Shown: positions 25,868-34,523, numbered from the stretch's first letter. The stretch is DNA of 64,000 nt from Palsa-504 sp963742795 (GCA_963742795.1 CAVUNL010000013.1:186001-250000), one strand, 5' to 3'. Notes: generated from the letters alone by a model not told the origin. Program-made: numbers and translations.

Positions 25868-27019
25868 TCAGAGGTTGCCGTCCTCCCGGCTGTAGAACGG
25901 GATGGCGGCCGTGACGCCGATCTGGTTCGCGGGGGCGCGGATAAGCCACTGCTCGGCGTGGGTCGCGGGGTTGAACCAGAGCAGGGAGTTGCTGCCGATG
26001 CAGCTGGTCGGAGCCTGGATCAGCAGCCGCGGCCCGAGCGCGGTCAGCACGTCGTTGTCGCCGTTGGTGTGCGGGACCTTGACCAGCGTGATCGAGCCGC
26101 CACGGGCCTGCTTGAAGATCTGGAGCACGGCGCAGGGCCCGGCGGCCTGCAGGTACAGCCCGCTGGGCAGGGCCCAGGCGTCCAGGTCGCCCAGGTCGCC
26201 GCTGCTGACCTTGCGGGGCGGGGTCAGCGCCTGCGGCCGCGCGCCGCTGACCGGGACCAGCCAGAGCTGGGGGCCGTCGCCGTCCGGCGGGTCACAGGAG
26301 GCGAGCACCGTGGTGGCGGTCCACCAGCGGACCGGGGCGCAGGAGTTCGCGGTGGTCCGGGGTACCGGCAGCTGGCGCAGGAGGGTTCCGTCGTTGCTGA
26401 CCAGCTTGAGGCCGTGGCTGGCCCCGGTGAGGAACTCGGTGCCGGACGCCTGGTACAGCACCGCGCCGTCGGTCGAGGTGCCGAGTGAATGGGCAAGCCG
26501 TCCGGACAGGGTGTACCGGGCCAGGCTGGTGAGGCTGCCCGACTGACGACCGCCCACGATGTTCAGGCCGGCCGGGGTGGTGTACCCGATCGGGTTGGCC
26601 ATGCCCGGCATGACGAACGTGCTCAGCTGCCCGGTGGCCAGGGTGAGCTCCTCGACGCCGCCCTTGCCCGAGAACACCTGGAACAACGCGCGCTTCCCGT
26701 CGGGTGACCAGGCGAGCAGCACCGGCGCGAACCGCGAGTCCGGCCAGCGGGCCAGCTGGTATCTGGTGCCGGAGGGGCTGATGAGATCCAGGGTTTCGGG
26801 GCCTGAAGCGCCGCCTTCGGGGTGGGCGGTGGTGTACTGGGCCAGGATCCAGCCGGGGCCGACGCGGTGCCACGGCACGCCGGCCCGGGCGACCGAGGCG
26901 GCCGGTGCGGCGGGGGCTGCCGGCGCGGACGACTGGGCGGCGGCCACGCCGGTCGTGGTCCCGGCGGTGAACAGGACGGCAGTGAGGATCGCGGTCAGGG
27001 ACGCTCGGCGCAGGTGCAT
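25868..27019 (-). CDS. Secreted protein, TolB-like beta-propeller, unknown function
   Basis: A 383-residue protein. The start at ATG 27019 gives a clean Sec signal peptide: MHLRR, a hydrophobic core TAILTAVLFTAG, and an AxA-type site near GVAAAQ. Further upstream codons would spoil it. An Ala/Pro-rich linker follows. The body has repeated patterns such as LLAWSPDGKRALFQVFSG and GGVEELTLATGQLSTFV that suggest propeller blades. Paired cysteines (SCAPVRWW, SCDPPDG, CAVLQIF, SCIGSN) fit an extracellular location. No enzymatic motif was recognised. Confidence 0.75.
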   Translation of the reverse strand: MHLRRASLTAILTAVLFTAGTTTGVAAAQSSAPAAPAAPAASVARAGVPWHRVGPGWILAQYTTAHPEGGASGPETLDLISPSGTRYQLARWPDSRFAPVLLAWSPDGKRALFQVFSGKGGVEELTLATGQLSTFVMPGMANPIGYTTPAGLNIVGGRQSGSLTSLARYTLSGRLAHSLGTSTDGAVLYQASGTEFLTGASHGLKLVSNDGTLLRQLPVPRTTANSCAPVRWWTATTVLASCDPPDGDGPQLWLVPVSGARPQALTPPRKVSSGDLGDLDAWALPSGLYLQAAGPCAVLQIFKQARGGSITLVKVPHTNGDNDVLTALGPRLLIQAPTSCIGSNSLLWFNPATHAEQWLIRAPANQIGVTAAIPFYSREDGNL

Positions 27020-27100
27020 GCCTTCATGACGCCGCCAGGGCCCGTGTGGTTGCATGGTGCCCGGTCCCCGATCGTCAGCGTGCTCAACAGGAGGCGTGCC

Positions 27101-27616
27101 ATGGAGTTCGACGTGGAAGTCGAGATACCGCGCGGGAGCCGCAACAAGTACGAGGCCGATCACGAGACCGGCCGCATCCGGCTCGACCGGACGCTGTTCA
27201 CCGCGACCCAGTACCCGGCCGACTACGGGTTCATCGAGGACACCCTGGGCGAGGACGGCGACCCGCTCGACGCGCTGGTCCTGGTGCTGGAGCCCACGTT
27301 CCCCGGCTGCCTGATCCGAAGCCGCCCGATCGGGATGTTCCGGATGACCGACGAGAAGGGCGGTGACGACAAGATCATCTGCGTCCCGGCCGGCGACCCG
27401 CGGCAGGAGCACCTGCGCGAGCTCGAGGACATACCCGAGTTCTACCGGCTGGAGATCCATCACTTCTTCACCGTGTACAAGGAACTGGAGCCGGGCAAGG
27501 GCGTCCGGGACACGGCCTGGGCCGACCGCACGGCCGCCGAGGCCGAGGTCGAAGCATCCCGGCGGCGGCTCCGTGAACTTGGGCGGATGAGCGCAGGCGG
27601 ATCAGGCGGCGTCTAG
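27101..27616 (+). CDS. ppa: Inorganic pyrophosphatase
   Basis: A 171-residue soluble family I pyrophosphatase; ATG follows AGGAGG at seven bases. Motifs are VEIPRGSRNKYE, PADYGFIEDTLGEDGDPLDALVL with the metal-binding aspartates, and GGDDKIICVP. Hydrolysis of pyrophosphate drives biosynthesis in the cytoplasm. A second start codon set upstream is open but without a ribosome site. The stop overlaps the convergent small gene by four bases. Confidence 0.95.
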   Translation: MEFDVEVEIPRGSRNKYEADHETGRIRLDRTLFTATQYPADYGFIEDTLGEDGDPLDALVLVLEPTFPGCLIRSRPIGMFRMTDEKGGDDKIICVPAGDPRQEHLRELEDIPEFYRLEIHHFFTVYKELEPGKGVRDTAWADRTAAEAEVEASRRRLRELGRMSAGGSGGV

Positions 27617-27831
27617 CGGGCTAGGTCGCGGCCGCGCTTGCGGATGCGGACTTCGGTGCTCAGGGGTACCAGACGCTCTTCTTCCGGGGAGTCGGCGTCG
27701 GCGGGGGTGACCGTGAAGATGAGGCCGCCGTGGCCGAAGCGGACCCGGGTGACCAGGACGGATTCGTCGGCGGCGGGCAGCACGATCACGTCTCCGACGT
27801 CGACATCACCGGCCAGGATCACATCCTCCAC
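27613..27831 (-). CDS. Hypothetical 72-residue protein
   Basis: A small acidic-to-basic protein from GTG 27831, with beta-strand-like sequence: VGDVIVLP, VLVTRVRFGHGGLIFTVTPAD and a basic end VRIRKRGRDLAR. I do not recognise a family; the pattern suggests a small SH3-like barrel. The start is not backed by a good ribosome site. Tail-to-tail overlap with ppa argues that it is a real gene rather than a shadow. Confidence 0.55.
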   Translation of the reverse strand: MEDVILAGDVDVGDVIVLPAADESVLVTRVRFGHGGLIFTVTPADADSPEEERLVPLSTEVRIRKRGRDLAR

Positions 27832-27939
27832 ACTTACGGACGATACCGGGCGTGCAGCGAGACTTCATCTATGAGTTGAACACGGTATGTCGCCGACACA
27901 AACATTTAACAAACCGACCCGCACGGCGCGGAGGGCGGC

Positions 27940-28863
27940 CTAGCGGCTCAGGCGCCGGTTGTGGATGCGCAGGGCCAGCACCGCCAGGTCGATCAGCGGG
28001 GTGGCGGTGCCCGTCGCGCGGGCCCGGCTGGCCAGGTCGGCGAGCACCGCTTCCACCTCGGTGGGCCGGTTCATGCTCAAGTCGCGCGACAGCGACGAGG
28101 TAGCCGGCGAGCCGGGCGTGGTCAGGGCCCGCTCGGTCTCGAGCAGGACGTCGTCGGGGGCCGGGTGGCCGGCCGCGGCGGCCGTGGCCGCCGCCTCGGC
28201 GATCACCGAACGGGCGAACCGGTCGCCACCCGGCACCGCGACGATCTCGCCGGCCGTGGCGCGCATCAGCGACGTGACCGCGCCGATGCTGGCGACGTAT
28301 ACCCACTTGGCCCACATCGCGCCGATGATGTCGTCCCGCACGGCAACCTGCGCCCCGGCGGCGAGGAAGGCCGCCGCGAGCTCGTCGACCCAGGCGCTCG
28401 GCGAGCCGTCGAGCTCGCCCACCTCCACCTCGAACGTGGGCGCCAGCGCCCGGATGGTCCCGTCGTCCTCCAGCTCGGTGGCGACCCGCAGCGTGCCGCC
28501 GACCACGGCCGGGCTGAAGCGGGCGGTCAGGCGCTCGACGTGGGCGATCCCGTTGAGGAACGGGACGATCATGGCGGGCGGCGTGACCGCCGGGGCGATG
28601 TCGTCCATCACCTGGCTCAGGACGCCGGACTCGGACTTCACGGCCAGCACGATCGCGTCGTAGCCGGGGGTGAGCTGGTCGGCGGTCACCACCGACGGCC
28701 GGGCGGTGCGGATCCCGGCCGGGCCGGTGACGCGCAGCCCGTTCTCGCGCAGTTCGGCGACCCGGTGCGGGCGGACCAGGACGGTCACGTCCTGCCCGGC
28801 GTCGGCCAGCCGGGCGCCGACGAAGCCGCCGACCGCGCCGGCCCCGACGATCAGGAATCTCAT
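27940..28863 (-). CDS. panE: 2-dehydropantoate 2-reductase (ketopantoate reductase)
   Basis: A 307-residue protein of normal length. The N-terminal NADPH motif is FLIVGAGAVGGFVGARLADAG; VLAVKS marks the second Rossmann element. The helical domain has FLNGIAHVE, the catalytic Lys region MWAKWVYVASIGAVTSL, and the substrate-loop SLSRDLSMNRPTEVE. It reduces 2-dehydropantoate to pantoate for pantothenate and CoA synthesis. Paralogues act on other oxo-acids, so the symbol is by family. Single gene, ATG after a purine-rich stretch. Confidence 0.87.
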   Translation of the reverse strand: MRFLIVGAGAVGGFVGARLADAGQDVTVLVRPHRVAELRENGLRVTGPAGIRTARPSVVTADQLTPGYDAIVLAVKSESGVLSQVMDDIAPAVTPPAMIVPFLNGIAHVERLTARFSPAVVGGTLRVATELEDDGTIRALAPTFEVEVGELDGSPSAWVDELAAAFLAAGAQVAVRDDIIGAMWAKWVYVASIGAVTSLMRATAGEIVAVPGGDRFARSVIAEAAATAAAAGHPAPDDVLLETERALTTPGSPATSSLSRDLSMNRPTEVEAVLADLASRARATGTATPLIDLAVLALRIHNRRLSR

Positions 28864-28988
28864 CTCTGCCCGTCCCTTCAGCCGGCGGTCGCCCCCGGGG
28901 ACGAACCTACCGACCCCGGTCCGGGGTCAGATCGCCCGGGGTCGCACGCGGCCGGCGAGGGGTTGGGCGCTGCCGCGACCCCGGAGGG

Positions 28989-29741
28989 TCAGCGCAGGCG
29001 GCGGGCCAGGTCGGTGACGCCGGGGAGGGCCAGCAGCTCGCTGGCGGGCGGAGCCTGCAGGCCCTCGCGGAGCGTCCAGTGGTCCACGTAGACGCCGGCC
29101 GGCAGCCAGTACTCGTCGGCCACCAGGTTGTCCGTGATCACCACGCAGCCGTGCCGGGCGCTGCGCCGGTCCGGGGCCGGGACCCAGAACGCGCGTTCTC
29201 CGCTGCGCGCCACGAGCAGGCCGATATCCACGATCTCGCCCCACTCGATATACTCCCACAGCCGTCCGTCGTCGAGCGGGCCGGCGGTGAACGGCGGCCA
29301 GTGCAGCAGTTCGGTGGTGCCGGCCATCGGCATGACCCGGATGTCGGGGATCGGGACCGGGGCGTCCCAGGGCTCCTGCTGCCGGGCGTAGACGGCCAGC
29401 ATCACCGTTACCTGGCGGTGGGTGACCCAGCCGAGCAGCGCACCGTCGCGCGGGACCGGCATGCTGCCGGTGATCAGCTGGTGGATCGGGCCGCCGACCG
29501 GTTCTCCCGGCCGGATGCCCTGGTCCACCCCGTCGTGGCGGTTCCAGGAGCGGATGACGAACAGGTCGTCGCGGGCCTGGGTCAGCACGAAGAAGGCGGC
29601 CTGCCCGGCGGCGCGGTTGAGCAAGACCATGGACAGGTACCCGCCGTCCGCGCGGTGCCGCGTGACGGCCAGCGGGTAGCGCTCGAACAGCCGCAGGCAG
29701 GCGTCGAACGAGGTCGTGTCGGACGGAGCGTGAATGGTCAT
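28989..29741 (-). CDS. Hypothetical protein, regulator-linked
   Basis: A 250-residue protein from ATG 29741 (a GTG six bases earlier overlaps the upstream stop as GTGA and is an equal candidate). The sequence has aromatic-rich beta segments such as GYLSMVLLNRAAGQAAFFVLTQARDD split by loops, and LLHWPPFTAGPLDDGRLWEYIEW. No known domain is recognised and no signal peptide or membrane helix is seen. It is coupled to the HATPase gene in front, which may indicate that its product works in or is controlled by that signalling unit. Confidence 0.65.
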   Translation of the reverse strand: MTIHAPSDTTSFDACLRLFERYPLAVTRHRADGGYLSMVLLNRAAGQAAFFVLTQARDDLFVIRSWNRHDGVDQGIRPGEPVGGPIHQLITGSMPVPRDGALLGWVTHRQVTVMLAVYARQQEPWDAPVPIPDIRVMPMAGTTELLHWPPFTAGPLDDGRLWEYIEWGEIVDIGLLVARSGERAFWVPAPDRRSARHGCVVITDNLVADEYWLPAGVYVDHWTLREGLQAPPASELLALPGVTDLARRLR

Positions 29742-29743
29742 GG

Positions 29744-30127
29744 TCACGCGTCCCGGCCGTCGGACTGGAACGCGAGCGTGAAGTACACGGCCTGGCCCGC
29801 GGGAGTGGGGTAGCAGCCCCAGTCGTCGGACAGGGTCTGGACCAGGATCAGGTCCGGGCCGATGGCGCTGCCGTGCACGTCGACGCGGAGCTGGCCGGCG
29901 ACGCACCGCACGCCCATCGTGATCGTCCCGCCCGGCTGGTGCCGGATGGCGTTCGTGACCAGGTCGCTGGTGAGCAGGACCGCGACGTCCGGGTCGACCG
30001 GGGCGCGCCACAGGTCCAGGGCCGCGCGGACCTGGCGGCGGGCTTCGGCCACCGTGGCCGGCCCGGCGGTCAGCCGGACGGGGAGCCCGGGGAGTTCGGT
30101 CGGACGGGGCGGCGCGATCGTGGTCAT
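29744..30127 (-). CDS. HATPase-like anti-sigma-type protein, degenerate ATP lid
   Basis: A 127-residue protein from ATG 30127 with AAGGA upstream. The N box is VLLTSDLVTNAIRHQ, as in RsbW-like ATPases. The C-terminal part reads VDVHGSAIGPDLILVQTLSDDWGCYP. The usual D-x-G-x-G lid loop is missing, and the G box GRGL is replaced by GPDL, so ATP binding may be weak or lost. It could be a non-catalytic binder of sigma or STAS partners. It is translationally coupled to the next gene. Confidence 0.75.
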   Translation of the reverse strand: MTTIAPPRPTELPGLPVRLTAGPATVAEARRQVRAALDLWRAPVDPDVAVLLTSDLVTNAIRHQPGGTITMGVRCVAGQLRVDVHGSAIGPDLILVQTLSDDWGCYPTPAGQAVYFTLAFQSDGRDA

Positions 30128-30359
30128 GGGAGGTCCTTTGGCGGGCGACGGTCCGGGAAGGCGTCGGCTGCTCGGGCGCGGGGCGCTCCGATGCGGGTTG
30201 CACGACAAATGCTGCTGCAAGTTGCAGTGAGAGACATCGGTCAGCTGACGTATATCGGACCGGCTGGCCCTGCTGTCCGATTCGGGGACGTCCGATCCGG
30301 GCGTCGCTACGTCCGCGCGGTCACGCGTGCGGGCGCGGGCCGGCGCTCGTGGCCGCTGC

Positions 30360-30854
30360 TTAGCGGCGGCGGGCGAGCGGGAAGGCGAACCACAGCAGGC
30401 CGAACAGGCAGACGACGAAGGCCGTGATCAAGCCGGCCGCCAGGCCGCCACCGACGTAGCTGGTCACCAGCAGGACGGCGGCCGAGACGGCCAGGGCGAC
30501 CGCGGCCAGGCCGCCGATGGCCATCATGCTGGCCGCCCGCACCAGCCGTTCCTTCTGACCCTGGCGGAACACCAGCCGGTGGTAGGCGACCGGTCCGACC
30601 AGCAGCGCGGTCGCCACCGCGGCCAGCACCAGGCTGGCCAGGTACAGGTCCCGCTGACCCGGGCTCAGCCGGGCGAACCGGGCGGTAAACGGCAGCGAGA
30701 GCAAGAACCCGAACAGGACCTGCACCCCCAGGCCCGCGACCCGCAGCTCCTGGAGGAGTTCACCGAGGTTGCGGTCGGCGCGCTGCGCGGCCGACTCCTC
30801 CCGCGGATCCGGGGGCCCCCCGGATCCCGGCCCGGCCCCGCCGCTTGGTCCCAT
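30360..30854 (-). CDS. DUF6328 family membrane protein
   Basis: A 164-residue protein. A Gly/Pro-rich N-terminus leads to NLGELLQELRVAGLGVQVLFGFLLSLPF, which is the recognisable start of this actinobacterial family. Four hydrophobic helices follow, including LASLVLAAVATALLVGP and MMAIGGLAAVALAVSAAVLLV, and the end is a basic ARRR. The function is unknown. Confidence 0.75.
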   Translation of the reverse strand: MGPSGGAGPGSGGPPDPREESAAQRADRNLGELLQELRVAGLGVQVLFGFLLSLPFTARFARLSPGQRDLYLASLVLAAVATALLVGPVAYHRLVFRQGQKERLVRAASMMAIGGLAAVALAVSAAVLLVTSYVGGGLAAGLITAFVVCLFGLLWFAFPLARRR

Positions 30855-30899
30855 GAGGCGGCTAGCTACCCGCCGGTGAGCGGGTGAAACTGGCCGGAC

Positions 30900-31256
30900 C
30901 TACGGCTCCTGGGTGTTCAGCGTGTGGAGCACCTCGGCCAGGTCGCGAGCCAGGGGTATCTGACGGTCCAGCCCGGTGACCCGGAACAGCCGCCGGGTCT
31001 GCGCCCGGGAGCAGACCACGTACATGCTGGTCCCCTGGGCGGCCGCGTCGCGGGCCGCTCCCGCCAGCGCCCCCAGCCCCGTCGCGTCGATGAAGCTGAC
31101 CTGGTCCAGGTCGGCCACCAGCGGGACTCCGCCGGCCGTCAGGGCGGACAGGCGCTCGCGCAGCCTGGCCACGGTGGCGATGTCGACCTCGCCGACGACG
31201 GTGACGACGACGTACCCCGGCTCGCGCCGGGTCCGGATGGTCAGGGCCTTGGCCAT
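30900..31256 (-). CDS. STAS-domain protein without a phosphorylatable residue in the loop
   Basis: A 118-residue STAS protein: VVVTVVGEVDIATVARLRERL, then DLDQVSFIDATGLGALAGAAR and a final ARDLAEVLHTL. The residue after the conserved Asp, which is the phosphorylated Ser in RsbV/SpoIIAA, is Ala (DATG). If alignment by motif is right, the kinase could not switch it off at that position, though the next Thr might serve. It sits downstream of no regulator gene on its strand. The 270 bases between it and the acyl-CoA dehydrogenase hold nothing I can identify. Confidence 0.82.
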   Translation of the reverse strand: MAKALTIRTRREPGYVVVTVVGEVDIATVARLRERLSALTAGGVPLVADLDQVSFIDATGLGALAGAARDAAAQGTSMYVVCSRAQTRRLFRVTGLDRQIPLARDLAEVLHTLNTQEP

Positions 31257-31526
31257 GGCCGGTTACCGGCCCAGCCGGGTGCCGGTTAACGGTCCCAGGC
31301 CGGTCCGGATGCCTGCCGTCGGGGCTGCGCGGGCCACGCCCGATGCCAGCGCGCGAAACGCCGTCACCAGGCCCATGTTACGGGTAACAGGCCCGATAGC
31401 GAGAGGGGGCGCGTTCAAAAATGAGACAAGAAGTCACATCTCGGTGTGATAGCGCGGCAACGACCAGCCAGCGGAAGGAACCGGACGAGCGCAGTCATCG
31501 ACGGGACGGCCATCGGGCGCGGTGGG

Positions 31527-32681
31527 TCAGCCCGGGTCGGCGAGGGCGGCCCGGTGGGCTTGGGGGCCGCCGGCCAGGCGTTCGGCGGACCAGGCGCGGC
31601 GGTAGTACAGCTGCACGTCGCGTTCCCAGGTGGAGCCGAGGCCGCCGAACAAGTGGCTGGCGGCTTCGGTCACCGTGCGGTAGGCCTGCCCGGCGCGCAG
31701 CGCGGCCACCCGCGCCGCGGCCGGGGCCTCGGCGTCGCCGGCCGCGGCGGCGACGGCGGCGTACCGGGCGGCGGCTTCGGCTTCCTGGAAGGACTCGAGC
31801 ATCTCCACGCAGGCGTGCGCGACGGCCCGGAAGGAGCCGGTCGGGCGCCCGTTCTGCTCCCGCCCCCCGGCGTACAGCACAGCCGTGTCCAGGCACCAGC
31901 TGATGCCGCCCGCGGCTTCGGCCGCGGTGGCGAGCAGGAAGTCCCGCTCGGCCTGCTCCAGGGCGGCGACGGCCTGGCCGTCCTGCACGAGCAGCACGGC
32001 CGGGGTCGCGTCGAAGGAGGTCACGCACACCCGCCGGGTCAGGTCCAGGCCGCGCTGCGTGGCGACCCTGAATCCCGGGGCGCCCGCTTCTACCAGGAAC
32101 ATCGCGGGCACAGACCCGGCCCGGGCCGACACCGCCACGACGCCCGCCACGTGCGCCGCGACGACGTACCACGAGGAGCCGTAGAGCCGCCAGCCGTGCG
32201 GGGTCAGGTGGGCGCGGACACCGCCGGGTTCGGACCACCAGCGGCCGTCCCGGCCGGCGGCCGCGATCGTCCCGGTCACCGACCCGTCGGCCAGGAGCGG
32301 CAGCCAGCGCTTGGCGGCCGCCGCGCCGTCGGCGGTCATCGGGCCGTCGGCGGCCGCGTCGCCGGTGGCCGCGAGCAGGACGCCGGCCGCCAGCCCGCTG
32401 GGCAGGAACGGGCCCGGGTACAGGACGTGGCCCAGCTCGGTGTGCACCACGCCCGCGTCGGCCTGCGACAGGCCCCGCCCGCCGAACTCCTCGGGAATCG
32501 TCAGCCCGGCCAGGCCCAGCCCGGTCGCCAGCCGAGCGTGCAACTCCGGGCTGTACCCGGGCCCGGCGCCGATCATGGTCCGCAGCGAGTCCGAGGCAAG
32601 CTGGCCGGCCAGGAAACCGCGCACGGTGTCCCGCAGCGCCCGCTGGTCGTCGGTGAGGACCAGTGAGTCGCCGATCGCCAT
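31527..32681 (-). CDS. Acyl-CoA dehydrogenase family protein
   Basis: A 384-residue flavoprotein from ATG 32681, preceded by GAGGAG. It has the N-terminal helical domain (LTDDQRALRDTVRGFLAG; GLAGLTIPEEFGGRGLSQADAGVVHTELG), the middle beta domain, and a C-terminal helical domain with FRAVAHACVEMLESFQEAEAAARYA and SHLFGGLGSTWERDVQLYYRRAW. The family oxidises acyl-CoA thioesters with FAD. The divergent middle suggests the type that works in steroid or unusual acyl degradation, often as heteromers, but no partner gene is adjacent. Confidence 0.85.
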   Translation of the reverse strand: MAIGDSLVLTDDQRALRDTVRGFLAGQLASDSLRTMIGAGPGYSPELHARLATGLGLAGLTIPEEFGGRGLSQADAGVVHTELGHVLYPGPFLPSGLAAGVLLAATGDAAADGPMTADGAAAAKRWLPLLADGSVTGTIAAAGRDGRWWSEPGGVRAHLTPHGWRLYGSSWYVVAAHVAGVVAVSARAGSVPAMFLVEAGAPGFRVATQRGLDLTRRVCVTSFDATPAVLLVQDGQAVAALEQAERDFLLATAAEAAGGISWCLDTAVLYAGGREQNGRPTGSFRAVAHACVEMLESFQEAEAAARYAAVAAAAGDAEAPAAARVAALRAGQAYRTVTEAASHLFGGLGSTWERDVQLYYRRAWSAERLAGGPQAHRAALADPG

Positions 32682-32746
32682 GGGGCTGCTCCTCACGCGA
32701 GGCGCGGCAGGCCATATTGGCCCCAAGGCGATTCTAATTCAGTTGG

Positions 32747-33322
32747 TCAGGACTGCCGGACGGCGACGGAGGCGAACCCCAGCGTTACCTTGTTGCTGAC
32801 CAGGGCGCCGCCGCCCTCCAGCACGGCGTTCCAGCTGACGCCCCAGTCCCGGCGGTTGATGGTCATCGCGCCCTGGAAGCCGACCCGGAAGGCGCCCTGC
32901 TGGTCGTATCCGGCGCCGGTCAGCTCGAAGTCCGCAGTGACCGGCTTGGTCGCGCCGCGGATGGTCAGGTCGCCGGTGAGCCTGAAGGTCGTCTCGCTGA
33001 GCTGCTCGACTCCGGTCGAGGTGAAGGTGATGGCCGGGTGGTCCGAGGTGTCGAGGAACGCCCTGCGCAGGTGGTCGTCGCGCCTTGAGCTGGAGGTCTG
33101 GATGCTCGCCGCCTGGATCGTGAGCCGGGCGCTGGACTTGGACGGGTCGTCGCCGTCCAGGTGCGCGCTGCCCGCGAACTCCGTGAACTGTCCCCGCACC
33201 GCGGGGAAGATCGCCTGGCGGGCGGCGAAGCCGAGCCGCGTGCCCGCGGGATCGAGGGTGTAGTCGCCGGTCAGTTCGCCGAGCGTGGTCGTGGTGGTCA
33301 TGCCTGGTCGCTCGTTGCTCAT
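32747..33322 (-). CDS. YceI family protein
   Basis: A 191-residue lipocalin-like protein: GDYTLDPAGTRLGFAARQA, ARLTIQAASIQTSSSRRDDHLR, HPAITFTSTGVE, FRLTGDLTIRGATKPVT and INRRDWGVSWN are the family's conserved stretches. YceI proteins bind polyisoprenoid lipids; many are periplasmic, but this one shows no signal peptide. The start could be ATG 33322 or the ATG 21 bases later. It is divergent from the SigJ-like gene across a 79-base region with an inverted repeat. Confidence 0.88.
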   Translation of the reverse strand: MSNERPGMTTTTTLGELTGDYTLDPAGTRLGFAARQAIFPAVRGQFTEFAGSAHLDGDDPSKSSARLTIQAASIQTSSSRRDDHLRRAFLDTSDHPAITFTSTGVEQLSETTFRLTGDLTIRGATKPVTADFELTGAGYDQQGAFRVGFQGAMTINRRDWGVSWNAVLEGGGALVSNKVTLGFASVAVRQS

Positions 33323-33357
33323 CGGTTTCCGGTTTCCTTGTCACATAGGACTGATCT

Positions 33358-33381
33358 GGGGTGTCACCTATACGACACCCC
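33358..33381. promoter_or_regulatory. Inverted repeat between yceI and sigma factor genes
   Basis: GGGGTGTC, an 8-base spacer, and GACACCCC: perfect 8-bp arms in the short divergent intergenic region. It has the size and symmetry expected of an operator that could govern both genes. Confidence 0.45.
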
Positions 33382-33401
33382 GCTGCGGAGGTATGTGACC
33401 G

Positions 33402-34523
33402 TTGACCGAGTCCGACGCTCTGGCGGAGAGCTTCGAGCAGAACCGGACCCGCCTGCGGGCGGTGGCCTACCGGATGCTCGGCTCGCTCGCCGAGGCCGAT
33501 GACGCCGTCCAGGAAACCTGGCTGCGTCTGAGCCGGTCCGACGCCAGCGGCGTCGACAACCTCGGCGCCTGGCTGACCACGATCGTCGCCCGGGTGTCCC
33601 TGAACGTGCTGCGCTCACGGAGAACGCAACGTGAGGAGCCCATGGGCGTGCACGTCCCGGACCCGGTCATCAGCCCGGCGGACGGGACGAACCCCGAGGA
33701 GCAGGCACTGCTGGCCGACTCGGTCGGGCTCGCGCTGCAGGTGGTGCTCGACACGCTGACTCCGGCCGAACGGCTGGCCTTCGTCCTGCACGACCTGTTC
33801 GACCTGCCCTTCGACGAGATCGCCCCCATCGTGGGGCGTTCGGCGGCCGCGGCCAGGCAGCTCGCCAGCCGGGCCCGGCGCCGGGTGCGGGGAGCCGAGG
33901 CCAATGCTCCGGACCCCGATATCGGCCGTCAGCGGAAGGTCGTCGACGCCTTCTTCGCGGCGGCGCGGCGCGGTGATTTCGACGGGCTCGTCGCGGTCCT
34001 CGACCCGGACGTCGTGCTGCGCGTCGACGGCGGGACGGGGCTTCCGGGAGCTTCCGCGCGGATCCGGGGGGCGGCCGCGGTGGCCGGTCAGGCGCTCATG
34101 TTCGACCAGCCCGCGGCGGCGGTACAGGCGGCGCTGGTGAACGGGGCCGCAGGCGCGGTGGTGACCGTGGGCGGGCAGCCGTTCGCGGTCATGGCGTTCA
34201 CCGTCTCGCGCGGAAGGATCGCGGAAATCGACATCCTGGCCGACCCCGGGCGCCTCCGGCGCGCCGACCTGGCCGTCTTGGGCGGGGCGGCTCCAGAGGC
34301 GGGGTGGGCCAAGCTCGGGGCGGCGCCGGGGCTGTGCCTGACCTGCCGGTACGCCAAGCTCAACCAGACGCGCCGGGGGACCGCGTACCTGCGGTGCGGG
34401 CGTTCGGCCTGGGACGACCGGCTGGTGCGGTATCCGCGGCTGCCGGTCATCGAGTGCGCCGGGTTCGAGGCGCGGGAAACAGGGCCCGCGGGAGGAACTA
34501 CGGACCGTTCGGCCGAAAATTGA
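33402..34523 (+). CDS. ECF sigma factor (SigJ-like) with SnoaL-like domain and Cys-rich tail
   Basis: A 373-residue protein; the TTG start lies ten bases after GGAGG and no better start is in frame. Region 2 is LRAVAYRMLGSLAEADDAVQETWLRL, region 4 is LTPAERLAFVLHDLFDLPFDEIAPIVGRS. A SnoaL/NTF2-like domain (residues about 180-290; RQRKVVDAFFAAARRGDFDGLVAVLDPDV) is typical of the SigJ (ECF41) group, where it modulates activity. Unusually the chain continues for about 70 residues. The extra part contains a four-Cys pattern CLTC, then YLRCGRS and VIECAGFE. This resembles separate small Cys proteins of actinobacteria, so it looks like a fusion. Confidence 0.85.
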   Translation: MTESDALAESFEQNRTRLRAVAYRMLGSLAEADDAVQETWLRLSRSDASGVDNLGAWLTTIVARVSLNVLRSRRTQREEPMGVHVPDPVISPADGTNPEEQALLADSVGLALQVVLDTLTPAERLAFVLHDLFDLPFDEIAPIVGRSAAAARQLASRARRRVRGAEANAPDPDIGRQRKVVDAFFAAARRGDFDGLVAVLDPDVVLRVDGGTGLPGASARIRGAAAVAGQALMFDQPAAAVQAALVNGAAGAVVTVGGQPFAVMAFTVSRGRIAEIDILADPGRLRRADLAVLGGAAPEAGWAKLGAAPGLCLTCRYAKLNQTRRGTAYLRCGRSAWDDRLVRYPRLPVIECAGFEARETGPAGGTTDRSAEN

